Origin: Fusibacillus kribbianus
GTDB lineage: Bacteria; Bacillota; Clostridia; Lachnospirales; Lachnospiraceae
DNA: 64,000 nucleotides
Reading direction: 5' to 3'
Assembly: GCF_030053595.1 (NCBI RefSeq)
Contig: NZ_JASGBQ010000010.1
Location: 1-64,000 of the forward strand
Part shown: in pieces, positions 23,177 to 32,004 of the stretch
Layout of the letters: each line of letters begins with the position of its first letter
How positions within the stretch are numbered: position 1 is the first letter of the stretch
Position numbers and translations under genes: made by a program
Notes under the pieces: model-generated
Told to the model about the DNA's origin: nothing
Database searches by the model: none
Seen by the model: only the letters and a program-made list of their open reading frames with translations

Positions 23177-26119
23177 TCAGCTTAAACGGACTGTGGTTCC
23201 GAAAAGCTCCTGGTTTGCAGAGATCTTCGTGTCGCCTCCCAGAGCGCAGATCACGCCCTCCGAGAGCACCGCACGGACCAGATCCGCCAGTGCCCGGATA
23301 TCCTCCTTCGTCGCCGTAAGCACCTGTCTTCTCTCCTCATCCAGATCCTTCTGGGTCACGCCGGCCAGATACATCACCATGTTTCTGGCTCCCTTTGCCG
23401 AAGGATTCATGGGGGTATCCATACCGCTGATGGTTCCGATAACATATTTTGTCATCTCACGCTCATCGGCATCAAAGGTCTCCAGATATTCGGGAACCCC
23501 CTCAAAAACCTGCACCGTCTTTCCGAGATTGGGATCCCTGTAGGAAACAAAATATCCGTCCCCGCTGCGGCCGAAGCCGTTCATCACACCGTAGGCGCCG
23601 CCCTGCACGCGGACCTTGATCCACAGGTATTCATATCCCAGGATCACCTGCAGGATCCGAAGAGCTCCCGTATAGGCAAATCCCTTTTTGCGGAAGTTGC
23701 CGCACCGTGCCACATACTGCACCTGGGAGGAGGTCCGGATCCCCTCGTTTTTCTTCTCCATAGAAACCTGACCGGCCAGGATCCGGCCAATGGGAAAGCT
23801 CTTTTTTTCCCCGCCTTCCGAAAGCTTTGCGGCAAATTCGGAAAACGGCTGTTCAAATGCCAGATACCCTTCCTCATCTCCGGTAAAGCTCACAAACAGA
23901 TTTTCCTTCCGGAAGATCCGTTCGGAAAGCTCCCGCAGCTTTTCCCTTAGCTTCTCCTTCCCGCCGTCAAAATCCGTTTCCAGCCCCTTTAAAAGCTCAT
24001 AATACTCCATGCCTGCCGTTGCATCGCCAAAGGCCGACACCGGCGAATAGTAGGAGCCTGCCCGAAGCACCGCTGTGGAGTGTCCTGCACCCAGCAGCCG
24101 CTCCTTCGCTCTGGACCGGGCTCTGGCGGCCAGTTCATGAAGACGCTTATCGTCCTCAAACGAGGAGCTGTAAATAATTTCATGGATCAGCTCCAGGGCT
24201 TTTCCCAGCTTCCCATAAAATGCCTTGGCAGAGACCTCAAGAGCCGCGCGGAAGGTGCCCACCTCGTCCCCCGTCACAGGATAGGTGCCCAGGTAGGTGT
24301 CAATACCGCCGGTCTCAATGTTGATCTCATTGGAAAGCTCTTTATAGCTGTAGTTTTTCGTATTGACAAGGCCCAGCACATATTTGAGGAAGCCGAGATA
24401 CGGCCAGTCTTCCTGGGAGATTCCGCTCACATCGAAGGCCAGTCGCAGATACCCGATGCGGCTTGTAAAGAGCTCTGTATGAAGCACCGGCACACCGGCC
24501 GTCTCCTTATTTATGCCGCCCAGCTTCGCTGCCTCTCTGCCGATATCTTCCCTGGAAAGCATGGGAATGGTTTCCAGAGCCTCTCTGGGCGAGGGCTCCT
24601 CCTGATACCGTTCCAGCTCCTCCGTCTTTCTGATCAGCGCCCGGCGCTCGTCTGTAGTCATGGCCGCAAGCTTTTCGGCCAGCTTCTTTTCCAGAGCTTT
24701 CTCCCGTTCCTCCTCCAGTCCTTTCTTCGGAGAAAGAATGATGACCGCCTGATGAAGGCTGTTCAGCAGATATTCGCGGATCAGATTTTCAAAATATCCT
24801 TCATCCTTCTTTTCCTTCAGATAAGCAAAGGTATCCTCAAATTCCAGATGCATGAAGGGATCGTTTTCTTCATACAGCCAGCTGTCAAAACACTGAAGGC
24901 CGTACATCAGTCCCTTAGGGTAAGGGCCGAAATCCGCCTCCCGGTATTTAAATTCGAAATAATTGATTCCGGCTTCCAGCGCCTTTTCTCCGATGCCGTC
25001 CCGGACAAGCCGCTCAAGGGTCTCCCGGATCACTGTGAGGAACTGCTCCCTTTTATCCTTGTCCGTATTCTTTGCCACTACGGAAAATACCGGCTGCAAA
25101 ATGCCGCTGTCATAGCCTCCGTACACATCAGTGCCGATCCCCGCATCCACAAGCGCCTCTTTAAGCGGTGCGCCCGCTGCCGACAGAAGCACGTATTCCA
25201 GGATCTGGAATGCCACGTAAAGCCTGGGATTCAGATCGGTTCCCACCACCGTGTTTACCGAAAGGAAGGTCTTTCCCTTCTCCTCCTCCTCTTCGGCAAT
25301 GGGATAAAAGATCTCATACTCCTCTTTCGGAACAAACGCCTTCTGCATGGGAATTTCCGAATCGACCGTGCATCTGTCATAGTGACTCAGGTATTCCCGG
25401 TCCAGAAATGCAAGCTTCTCCTCCATATCCATATTTCCGTAGAGATAAATATAGCTGTTGGAGGGATGATAATAAGTCCTGTGAAAATCAAGGAACTGCT
25501 CATAGGTCAGGGAAGGGATCTCCTCCGGGTCCCCGCCGGATTCATTGCAGTAAGGGGTATCCGGGAACAAAACCCTTCTCGTATACCGGTCCAGAACGCT
25601 TTCCGGCGAAGAAAAAACGCCCTTCATTTCATTATAGACCACACCGTTGATGGCGAGAGGGCCATTTTCCTCCTTCAGTTCATAATGCCAGCCCTCCTGC
25701 ATGAAGATCTTTTCATTCAAATAAATATTGGGATGAAACACTGCATCCAGATAGACATCCATCAGATTCTGAAAATCCTTATCGTTGGTGCTGGCCACCG
25801 GATAGACCGTCTTGTCCGAATACGTCATTGCATTCAGAAATGTATTTAAGGAGCCCTTCACCAGCTCCACAAACGGATCCTTCACCGGAAATTTCCGGGA
25901 TCCGCAGAGTACCGAATGCTCCATGATATGGGGCACCCCGGTGCTGTCGCTGACCGGTGTCCGGAATCCGATGGTAAACACCTTGTTCTCATCGTCGTTT
26001 TCCATGAGAAAGATCCTGGCACCGCTCTTTTTATGGCGCAGCACCGTGGCAGTAACCTGGAGTTCTTTGATCTCCCGGGCTTCCACCTTTTCATATGCTT
26101 CAAAAACAGTTTCCCTCAT
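23177..26119 (-). CDS. M16C metallopeptidase (presequence-protease-like)
   Basis: A 980-residue zinc peptidase of the pitrilysin M16C group, which cleaves short peptides inside a clam-shell chamber. The inverted zinc motif HIMEH is at residues 64-68, and the third ligand region follows about 75 residues later (NEMKGVFSSPESVL). The protein has four M16 repeats, with PYLGFLKYVLGLVNTKNYSYKELSNEIN in the third and GYEYLWIKVRVQGGAYG in the fourth. Length matches the family. The start ATG follows a run of housekeeping genes. Likely cytoplasmic peptide turnover; no signal peptide. Confidence 0.92.
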   Translation of the reverse strand: MRETVFEAYEKVEAREIKELQVTATVLRHKKSGARIFLMENDDENKVFTIGFRTPVSDSTGVPHIMEHSVLCGSRKFPVKDPFVELVKGSLNTFLNAMTYSDKTVYPVASTNDKDFQNLMDVYLDAVFHPNIYLNEKIFMQEGWHYELKEENGPLAINGVVYNEMKGVFSSPESVLDRYTRRVLFPDTPYCNESGGDPEEIPSLTYEQFLDFHRTYYHPSNSYIYLYGNMDMEEKLAFLDREYLSHYDRCTVDSEIPMQKAFVPKEEYEIFYPIAEEEEEKGKTFLSVNTVVGTDLNPRLYVAFQILEYVLLSAAGAPLKEALVDAGIGTDVYGGYDSGILQPVFSVVAKNTDKDKREQFLTVIRETLERLVRDGIGEKALEAGINYFEFKYREADFGPYPKGLMYGLQCFDSWLYEENDPFMHLEFEDTFAYLKEKKDEGYFENLIREYLLNSLHQAVIILSPKKGLEEEREKALEKKLAEKLAAMTTDERRALIRKTEELERYQEEPSPREALETIPMLSREDIGREAAKLGGINKETAGVPVLHTELFTSRIGYLRLAFDVSGISQEDWPYLGFLKYVLGLVNTKNYSYKELSNEINIETGGIDTYLGTYPVTGDEVGTFRAALEVSAKAFYGKLGKALELIHEIIYSSSFEDDKRLHELAARARSRAKERLLGAGHSTAVLRAGSYYSPVSAFGDATAGMEYYELLKGLETDFDGGKEKLREKLRELSERIFRKENLFVSFTGDEEGYLAFEQPFSEFAAKLSEGGEKKSFPIGRILAGQVSMEKKNEGIRTSSQVQYVARCGNFRKKGFAYTGALRILQVILGYEYLWIKVRVQGGAYGVMNGFGRSGDGYFVSYRDPNLGKTVQVFEGVPEYLETFDADEREMTKYVIGTISGMDTPMNPSAKGARNMVMYLAGVTQKDLDEERRQVLTATKEDIRALADLVRAVLSEGVICALGGDTKISANQELFGTTVRLS

Positions 26120-26146
26120 TATTAAAGACTCCTTTCCGAAAAACCG

Positions 26147-26899
26147 TCAGATATTCCCCAAAAACTTATCCTTCATCACTGCAAAAAATTCCCGAACCAG
26201 CATATTGGGAAACAGCAGGCCGTCCGAAGGAGCTGCAATTCCCGTCGCCTTTGACATTCCCAGTTTATTCGCCAGACTGACGGAGCGGAACACGTGAAAA
26301 TTATTGGTCACGATCCCCACCGATGCCTCCGGATCGCCGATGAGCGCTCTGCTGTAGTTAATGTTTTCCCTTGTGTCGGTGGCGAACCTCTCCACGATGA
26401 TCCGGTCCTTCCCGATCCCCAGCTCCATCAGGTATCTTCGCATGGCAATTCCCTCGGCCACATCCTCCCCGGCGCCCTTTCCTCCGGTGACAACGACCTT
26501 CGTGTCCGGATGGGTCTCCAGATAATCGGCGGCTTCATCCAGCCGGTAACGCAGGGATTTGGTGATGGTCTCTCCCCTCACCTGGGCTCCCAGCACCACG
26601 AGATAATCCAGATCCTCCTCCGGTTCGGAAAACATGTGAAAAACAATGAACCCTTCCACCAGAAGAAACAGGAAGATTCCCAGAGCCACGGTGGTCCGGA
26701 CCGGGATCTTTACCCACATAGGAAGACCCCTAAGAAACAGCCGGAACCGCTTCATACTGAAAAGGACCGCAAGAATGCCGCAGAAAACGGAAAGGGCCAG
26801 CCAGAATACAGAAAAAGAGGCCTGGAAACCGGCATAGCCCACGATCACAATGTAATAAACCAGAGATAAGAGTGCAATCACTCCAAATAGTATGTTCAC
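26147..26899 (-). CDS. YdcF family protein (DUF218, ElyC/SanA-like)
   Basis: A 250-residue membrane protein. Three or four N-terminal helices (MNILFGVIALLSLVYYIVIV and so on to about residue 95) are followed by a DUF218 domain. Domain features are DYLVVLGAQVRGE, SLRYRLDEAADYLETHP, VVTGGKGAGEDVAEG, and the SVGIVTNNFHVFRS region with a conserved His. The family is tied to envelope or vancomycin-type phenotypes in enterics but the reaction is unknown. It lies in the housekeeping series between U32 and M16C genes. Confidence 0.87.
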   Translation of the reverse strand: MNILFGVIALLSLVYYIVIVGYAGFQASFSVFWLALSVFCGILAVLFSMKRFRLFLRGLPMWVKIPVRTTVALGIFLFLLVEGFIVFHMFSEPEEDLDYLVVLGAQVRGETITKSLRYRLDEAADYLETHPDTKVVVTGGKGAGEDVAEGIAMRRYLMELGIGKDRIIVERFATDTRENINYSRALIGDPEASVGIVTNNFHVFRSVSLANKLGMSKATGIAAPSDGLLFPNMLVREFFAVMKDKFLGNI

Positions 26900-26911
26900 T
26901 CGCTCACCTTC

Positions 26912-28150
26912 CTATGCGGATACGCCCTTTTTTCTCAGTATATCATATTTCTCAGGACTGTGGGACAGTTTTATCTGAAGCCTCTGTCTGGCATGGGGCG
27001 CACTTTCCTGAGAATTTCCTTCCTCATCAAAAATCCCCTCCACAAGGGTCTCGATGTTTTCACCGGAGGGCTTCATGATCTCGATGGTCTCCCCCACGGA
27101 AAACTTATTTTTCTGTTCCAGGGAAAATCGGCCATCGGAAAGCAGCTCCCCTGCAATGCCCAGATAAATGTATTCCTGATTATAGGTGCTGTTGTCATAG
27201 ATCTGGGTGTCGCTGCCCGGCTTTCCATAGAAAAAGCCGGTGGTAAACTGCCTGGTGGTACACTTTCCGATCTCCGCCCGATACCAGTCCAGATTCTTCC
27301 GGTAAGTCTCCTCCGATTCAAAATAATCATCGATGGCGCGCCGGTAGGTTCTTGCCACGGTAGCCACATAGAGAGCCGTCTTCATCCTTCCCTCGATCTT
27401 CAGGCTGTCGATCCCCGCCGTGAGAACATCCGGCATATGCTCGATCATGCACAGATCCTTGGAATTAAAGAGAAAGGTCCCCCGCTCATTTTCATAGACC
27501 GGGAGGTATTCCCCCGGTCTGCTCTCCTCCATGACCGCATACTTCCAGCGGCAGGGATGGGTGCAGGCTCCCCGGTTGGCATCCCTTCCTGTAAAGTAAT
27601 TACTGAGAAGGCATCTGCCCGAATAGGAAATGCACATAGCTCCGTGGATAAAGGTCTCGATCTCCAGATCGTCCGGAATATGCTCTCGTATTTCCTTAAT
27701 TTCCTCCAGAGAAAGCTCCCTGGCGGAAACCACCCTCTTCGCCCCCTGTCCGTACCAGAACAGGTAGGTACCGTAATTGGTGTTGTTGGCCTGGGTGCTG
27801 ATATGACGCTCCAGCTCCGGTGCCTCCTCCTTCGCAATGGCGAAGACGCCGGGATCCGAAATGATCAGCGCATCCGGCCCAATCTCCCGAAGCTCCCGGA
27901 AATAACGGCGCACCCCGGGAAGATCCTCATTGTGTGCCAGAATATTGGCTGTCACGTAGACCTTCACGCCGCGCTCATGGGCAAAACGGATGCCCTCCGC
28001 CATCTCCTCCATGGAAAAATTCTTTGCCTTGGCCCTGAGCCCGAAGGCCTCACCGCCGATATAAACCGCATCGGCACCGTAACGGACAGCAGTTTTCAAA
28101 ACCTCCAGGCTGCTGGCCGGGATCAAAAGCTCCGGTTTCTTTCTGTTCAT
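26912..28150 (-). CDS. Peptidase U32 family protein (tRNA hydroxylation-type)
   Basis: A 412-residue protein with the U32 signature in EIETFIHGAMCISYSGRC followed by LLSNYF, and iron-sulfur type cysteines at GACTHPCRW. The start is PELLIPASSLEVLKTAVRYG. Despite the name, relatives such as E. coli TrhP take part in prephenate-dependent 5-hydroxyuridine formation in tRNA. Gram-positive operons pair them with an O-methyltransferase (TrmR), which makes 5-methoxyuridine. That pairing exists here: an O-methyltransferase gene ends four bases upstream. I therefore favour tRNA wobble-uridine modification over proteolysis. Confidence 0.87.
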   Translation of the reverse strand: MNRKKPELLIPASSLEVLKTAVRYGADAVYIGGEAFGLRAKAKNFSMEEMAEGIRFAHERGVKVYVTANILAHNEDLPGVRRYFRELREIGPDALIISDPGVFAIAKEEAPELERHISTQANNTNYGTYLFWYGQGAKRVVSARELSLEEIKEIREHIPDDLEIETFIHGAMCISYSGRCLLSNYFTGRDANRGACTHPCRWKYAVMEESRPGEYLPVYENERGTFLFNSKDLCMIEHMPDVLTAGIDSLKIEGRMKTALYVATVARTYRRAIDDYFESEETYRKNLDWYRAEIGKCTTRQFTTGFFYGKPGSDTQIYDNSTYNQEYIYLGIAGELLSDGRFSLEQKNKFSVGETIEIMKPSGENIETLVEGIFDEEGNSQESAPHARQRLQIKLSHSPEKYDILRKKGVSA

Positions 28151-28153
28151 TGT

Positions 28154-28801
28154 CTACTCCTTTATCTTCACACTGACCGTAACACCGTCTCCGATGGGAA
28201 CCACAGCCGTCTGAAGACAGTCCATATGCTTGATGGTGTACAGATATTCCCGCATCCTTGCATGGATGGTCCTGTCCCTTCTGGCAACTGCAAAACGGGA
28301 TTCTATGATGTCTCCGTCCTGCAGCACATTGTCGGAGACCAGCACGCCTCCCACCGGCAGAAGCCGCAGCACCTCCGGCAGAAAATGAATGTACTGGCCC
28401 TTGGCCGCATCCATGAAAATAAAATCATAAGGTGCGTCCAGGGTCTTTAAAATATCCGCCGCGTCCCCTTCCAGCAGGGTAATGACCGATTCCTTCCCGG
28501 CCCGCTTAAAATTCTCTCTGGCAATGGGGATCCTCTTTTCATATTTTTCTATGGTGGTAATGGTACAGCCCTCCGGCATGCCCTCACTCATAAAAAGAGC
28601 CGAATATCCTGTGGCAGTCCCCACCTCCAGGATCCTCTTCGGCTGCTTCATGACCACCAGCGTCCGCAGAAAGCTGGCAGTCTCTTTTCGGATAATGGGA
28701 ACAAAAGAGGCAGCCGCCTCCTTTGCAATGACGCTTAAGATTTCGCTGTCTCCCTGTTCCAATGAATTGATGTATGTGATAGTTCTCTCGTCTACGATCA
28801 T
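28154..28801 (-). CDS. trmR: O-methyltransferase, probable tRNA 5-hydroxyuridine methyltransferase
   Basis: A 215-residue SAM-dependent methyltransferase of the caffeoyl-CoA OMT type. It shows motif I EVGTATGYSALFMSEGM, ALLEGDA-type motif (ITLLEGDAADIL), then FIFMDAAKGQY and SDNVLQDGD with metal ligands. In B. subtilis the related YrrM/TrmR methylates 5-hydroxyuridine at the tRNA wobble position. The adjacent U32 gene, four bases downstream, supports this role. The ATG at 28801 overlaps the stop of the YceG-like gene by four bases; a longer frame to 28936 is only read-through of that gene in another phase. Confidence 0.85.
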   Translation of the reverse strand: MIVDERTITYINSLEQGDSEILSVIAKEAAASFVPIIRKETASFLRTLVVMKQPKRILEVGTATGYSALFMSEGMPEGCTITTIEKYEKRIPIARENFKRAGKESVITLLEGDAADILKTLDAPYDFIFMDAAKGQYIHFLPEVLRLLPVGGVLVSDNVLQDGDIIESRFAVARRDRTIHARMREYLYTIKHMDCLQTAVVPIGDGVTVSVKIKE

Positions 28802-29163
28802 GATGCTTCCTCTGTATCGACGGCTGCTCCGGAAAGGATGTCGAGAATGTCGGTCCCCGTCATATTGGAATTGAGCCTGTACTCTCCGGGCAGAAGCTTT
28901 GCACTGTAAAAATATTTCTGAACGATGAACACCCATTCGCTGTCGATGAGCATCTCCTCTTTAAGGGCCTCCGCCACCTGCCGGACACCGTCCCCCTCAT
29001 TGACCGTAAAAGTCACGACCCTGGGATTTTCCGCGGTCCCCGGATTCTCGTCGAAAACCGCCTTTCCAAAATCATAGGCCTTCACCGCGACCAAAAGGAG
29101 CACGGACAGAATGGCCGCGGCCACCATAAACTTAACGATCAAGCCGAAAATACGTGTCTTCAT
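28798..29163 (-). CDS. Short YceG/MltG-like membrane protein without catalytic domain
   Basis: A 121-residue protein with an N-terminal membrane helix (GLIVKFMVAAAILSVLLLVAV) and one extracytoplasmic domain. That domain matches the LysM-like beginning of endolytic transglycosylase MltG: VTFTVNEGDGVRQVAEAL, then LLPGEYRLNSNMTGTDIL. The lytic domain with its Glu is absent, since full MltG has about 350 residues. The stop is real, and the next gene overlaps it by four bases, so this is an established short form rather than a fresh truncation. It may bind peptidoglycan or a division partner. Confidence 0.8.
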   Translation of the reverse strand: MKTRIFGLIVKFMVAAAILSVLLLVAVKAYDFGKAVFDENPGTAENPRVVTFTVNEGDGVRQVAEALKEEMLIDSEWVFIVQKYFYSAKLLPGEYRLNSNMTGTDILDILSGAAVDTEEAS

Positions 29164-29187
29164 GCCCGTCCTCCTCTCTCAAAATTA

Positions 29188-30882
29188 TCAGATCTCCATG
29201 ATGATCGGCAGAATCATGGGATTTCGCTTCATCTTCTTCCAGATATAATCGCTCAGGCTGTCCCGGATGACCGATTTGATCTTGCCCCAGTCGCTGACAC
29301 GCTTATCCAGACATTTCCATACAGCCTCCTCCACGACGGCATGGGCCTCTTCCATGAGATTCTCCGACTCCCGCACATAGACAAAGCCTCTGGACACGAT
29401 GTCCGGACCGGCCATCAGCTGGTTTCCCTTTCTGTCCAGGGTAAGAACCACGATGATGATCCCGTTCTGAGCCAGATTCTGGCGGTCACGAAGCACAATG
29501 TTCCCTACGTCGCCCACACCGAGGCCGTCCACCAGCACAGGGCCCGCCGTCACATTTCCGGTGATCTGGGCGCTGTCCTCAGAGAGCTCCATCACATTGC
29601 CGGAACGCATAATGAAGACATTGTCCTTGGGGACCCCCATCTCCTGGGCGATCTCCGACTGGGCCATCAGATGGCGGTATTCTCCGTGTACCGGCAGGGC
29701 GAATCTGGGCTTTACCAGGGAATAGATCAGCTTCAGATCCTCCTTGCAGGCGTGGCCCGACACATGGGTATCCTGGAAGATCACCTTTGCCCCCTTGGCT
29801 GACAGCTCGTTGATGACCTGAGCCACCGCTTTTTCATTGCCCGGAATGGGCGTGGAGCTGAAAATGATAGCATCGTTGGCGCTGATGGAAACCTTTTTAT
29901 GAATATCTGCTGCCATTCTGGAGAGGGCTGCCATGGATTCTCCCTGGCTTCCCGTGGTGATCAGAACCGTCTTCTCCAGCGGATAATTATTTAACTGGGA
30001 AATATCCACCAGTGTGCCGTCGGGGATCTGGATATAGCCCAGCTCGTTGGCAATTCCGATGATATTTACCATACTGCGGCCTTCCACCACCACCTTCCGC
30101 CCGTATTTATAGGAGGAATTGATGATCTGCTGGACCCGGTCCACATTGGAGGCGAAGGTGGCCACAATGATGCGCCGGTCCTTATTCTCCTCAAAGAGCC
30201 GGTCAAAGGTCCGCCCCACAGCCCGCTCGGACATGGTAAAGCCCTCGCGGATGGCGTTGGTGCTGTCCGCCATGAGGGCCAGCACGCCTTTCTTTCCCAG
30301 CTCTGCAAACCGGGGCAGATCCACCGGGTCACCAAACACCGGCGTATAATCGATCTTGAAATCCCCCGTATGGACGATGGTGCCCACCGGAGTGAAAATG
30401 GCAAAGGCCGCTGCGTCGGCAATACTGTGGTTGGTGCGGATAAACTCCACCCGGAAACAGCCCAGATTCACCGACTGGCCGTACTTCATCACCTTTCTCT
30501 TGGTGGAACGGGTCATTCCCCGCTCCTTTAGCTTATGCTCAATGATCCCCATGGTCAGCTTCGTGGCATAAATGGGTACATTGAGTTCCTGAAGCACATA
30601 GGGCAGTGCCCCGATATGGTCCTCATGTCCGTGGGTAATGACAAAGCCCTTAACCTTCTGTATATTGTCCTTCAGATAAGTGATGTCCGGGATAACCAGG
30701 TCAATGCCCAGCATATCATCGCTGGGAAAGGCCAGTCCGCAGTCCACCACAATAATGCTGTCGTCGTATTCAAAAACCGTCATGTTCATTCCGATCTGCT
30801 CAAGACCTCCCAGCGGAATGATCTTCAGTCTCGGTTCATCTGACTGTCTCTGCTTTTCTGCCTGTTTTAATACTCGTCTCAA
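29188..30882 (-). CDS. rnjA: Ribonuclease J
   Basis: A 564-residue beta-CASP metallo-beta-lactamase RNase with 5' exonuclease and endonuclease activity in mRNA turnover and rRNA maturation. Motifs include HGHEDHIGALP (zinc ligands), HTGDFKID, LMADSTNA, the beta-CASP segments with ATFASNVDRVQQII, and PVHGEYRH. Length is normal for RNase J1. It sits 24 bases upstream of the YceG-like gene in the housekeeping operon. The other paralogue is not in this window. Confidence 0.95.
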   Translation of the reverse strand: MRRVLKQAEKQRQSDEPRLKIIPLGGLEQIGMNMTVFEYDDSIIVVDCGLAFPSDDMLGIDLVIPDITYLKDNIQKVKGFVITHGHEDHIGALPYVLQELNVPIYATKLTMGIIEHKLKERGMTRSTKRKVMKYGQSVNLGCFRVEFIRTNHSIADAAAFAIFTPVGTIVHTGDFKIDYTPVFGDPVDLPRFAELGKKGVLALMADSTNAIREGFTMSERAVGRTFDRLFEENKDRRIIVATFASNVDRVQQIINSSYKYGRKVVVEGRSMVNIIGIANELGYIQIPDGTLVDISQLNNYPLEKTVLITTGSQGESMAALSRMAADIHKKVSISANDAIIFSSTPIPGNEKAVAQVINELSAKGAKVIFQDTHVSGHACKEDLKLIYSLVKPRFALPVHGEYRHLMAQSEIAQEMGVPKDNVFIMRSGNVMELSEDSAQITGNVTAGPVLVDGLGVGDVGNIVLRDRQNLAQNGIIIVVLTLDRKGNQLMAGPDIVSRGFVYVRESENLMEEAHAVVEEAVWKCLDKRVSDWGKIKSVIRDSLSDYIWKKMKRNPMILPIIMEI

Positions 30883-30951
30883 TCTAACACCTCTAACTTT
30901 CCGTTCTAAAAATTCACAAACGGGCCCTTCCTTCCGCCCGCCTTCCGAATG

Positions 30952-31209
30952 CTACTGAATATCCACATCCTCCAGAAGCTCATTAAAAATCCGTGCGAGA
31001 TACTGCTGCTCCTTTTCGTCCTCCACGATCTCATACACGGCTTCTGCGTCCTCTGCCTCCGATATGTCCTTCAGAATATAGCACTCACCGTCTCCTTCTT
31101 CCGAATCTGTCACAAGCACATAATTACAGCCGGCTACTCTCGTCTCCTCCAGCACGTAGCAGGGAAGCTCCTCGCCGTCCTCCGATGTCAGAATAATCAT
31201 CTCATCCAT
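30952..31209 (-). CDS. DUF1292 protein
   Basis: An 85-residue acidic protein. It starts MDEMIILTSEDGEELPCYVL and contains NYVLVTDSEEGDGECYILK, the typical DUF1292 (YrzB-like) pattern. The C-terminus is helical and very acidic. Function is unknown, but its location right after ireB and ruvX is conserved across Firmicutes, which supports the call. No strong ribosome site is visible; I place the start at the ATG at 31209 because the upstream extension is in the intergenic gap. Confidence 0.85.
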   Translation of the reverse strand: MDEMIILTSEDGEELPCYVLEETRVAGCNYVLVTDSEEGDGECYILKDISEAEDAEAVYEIVEDEKEQQYLARIFNELLEDVDIQ

Positions 31210-31245
31210 AGTTTCACCAATCTTTCTGATTTTGTGCATCAAAAA

Positions 31246-31665
31246 TCACAGGGAATCCAGATATCCCTGCAGGATCAATACTGCTGCAATTTTATCCACG
31301 TAGTCCTTTCGGTGTTCCCTGCGGATCCCGGCCTCCATCATGGCACGGTCCGCCGCCACCGTCGTGAGGCGCTCATCCCAAAGCACCACGGGAAGTCCGG
31401 TCCGTCTTTCCAGTTTTTTTGCAAACTCTGCCGACTTTTCCGCCCGCTCTCCAAAATCTCCGTTCATGTGCCTCGGACAGCCCACAACGATCTTCTCCAC
31501 CTGGTATTCGCCAATCAGCTCCTCCAGACGTGCCAGGGTACGCCTCAGCTTATTCTCCTCCGGTCTCCTTACAATCTCCACGCCCTGAGCTGTAATACCG
31601 AGAGGATCGCTGACAGCTACTCCGACCGTCTTTGAGCCGAAATCCAGTCCCATAATACGCGTCAT
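31246..31665 (-). CDS. ruvX: RuvX/YqgF putative Holliday junction resolvase
   Basis: A 139-residue RNase H-fold nuclease. The first strand [18 protein letters not shown] has the catalytic Asp. It is followed by [17 protein letters not shown] and [15 protein letters not shown] with the acidic pair, and [18 protein letters not shown] closes the fold. In bacteria the family is linked to pre-16S rRNA processing as well as to Holliday junctions. It follows ireB by seven bases, and DUF1292 comes next, the standard order in Firmicutes. Confidence 0.93.
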   Translation of the reverse strand: MTRIMGLDFGSKTVGVAVSDPLGITAQGVEIVRRPEENKLRRTLARLEELIGEYQVEKIVVGCPRHMNGDFGERAEKSAEFAKKLERRTGLPVVLWDERLTTVAADRAMMEAGIRREHRKDYVDKIAAVLILQGYLDSL

Positions 31666-31672
31666 GTGGCAC

Positions 31673-31936
31673 TCAGCCTTTCAGCTTGCTTTCAATGTAA
31701 ACCTGTACCAGTTCCTCCAGGATCTCATCGCGCTCAAGCTTGGTGATCAGGCTTCTGGCGCTCTGATAGCTGGTGATATAGGTAGGGTCTCCCGACATGA
31801 TATAACCGACAATCTGGTTGATGGGATTGTAGCCCTTTTCCTTCAGAGCTGCATATACCTTTGCAAGGATCTCTCCTGCTTCCATCTTGCCTTCCTGTGA
31901 TGTATTGAAATATTGTGTTCTGTGTATATCTCCCAT
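31673..31936 (-). CDS. ireB: IreB family regulatory phosphoprotein
   Basis: An 87-residue small protein beginning [20 protein letters not shown]. It belongs to the IreB family, a substrate of the PASTA kinase IreK that tunes cephalosporin resistance in enterococci. The helical core [28 protein letters not shown] matches well. It heads the ireB-ruvX-DUF1292 triplet, 68 bases after mtaB. Confidence 0.92.
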   Translation of the reverse strand: MGDIHRTQYFNTSQEGKMEAGEILAKVYAALKEKGYNPINQIVGYIMSGDPTYITSYQSARSLITKLERDEILEELVQVYIESKLKG

Positions 31937-32004
31937 GTTCTCACGTCCTTACATGCTTGTATCTCTATTCTAATACAAATCCCACCGACTGTCGAGGCCT
32001 TTTT

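Noticed and set aside
24080-25849. 589-residue plus-strand frame over the M16C peptidase
   Set aside because: Antisense shadow of a gene with complete zinc motifs.
26960-28450. 496-residue plus-strand frame
   Set aside because: Antisense of the U32 and methyltransferase genes, which have family signatures.
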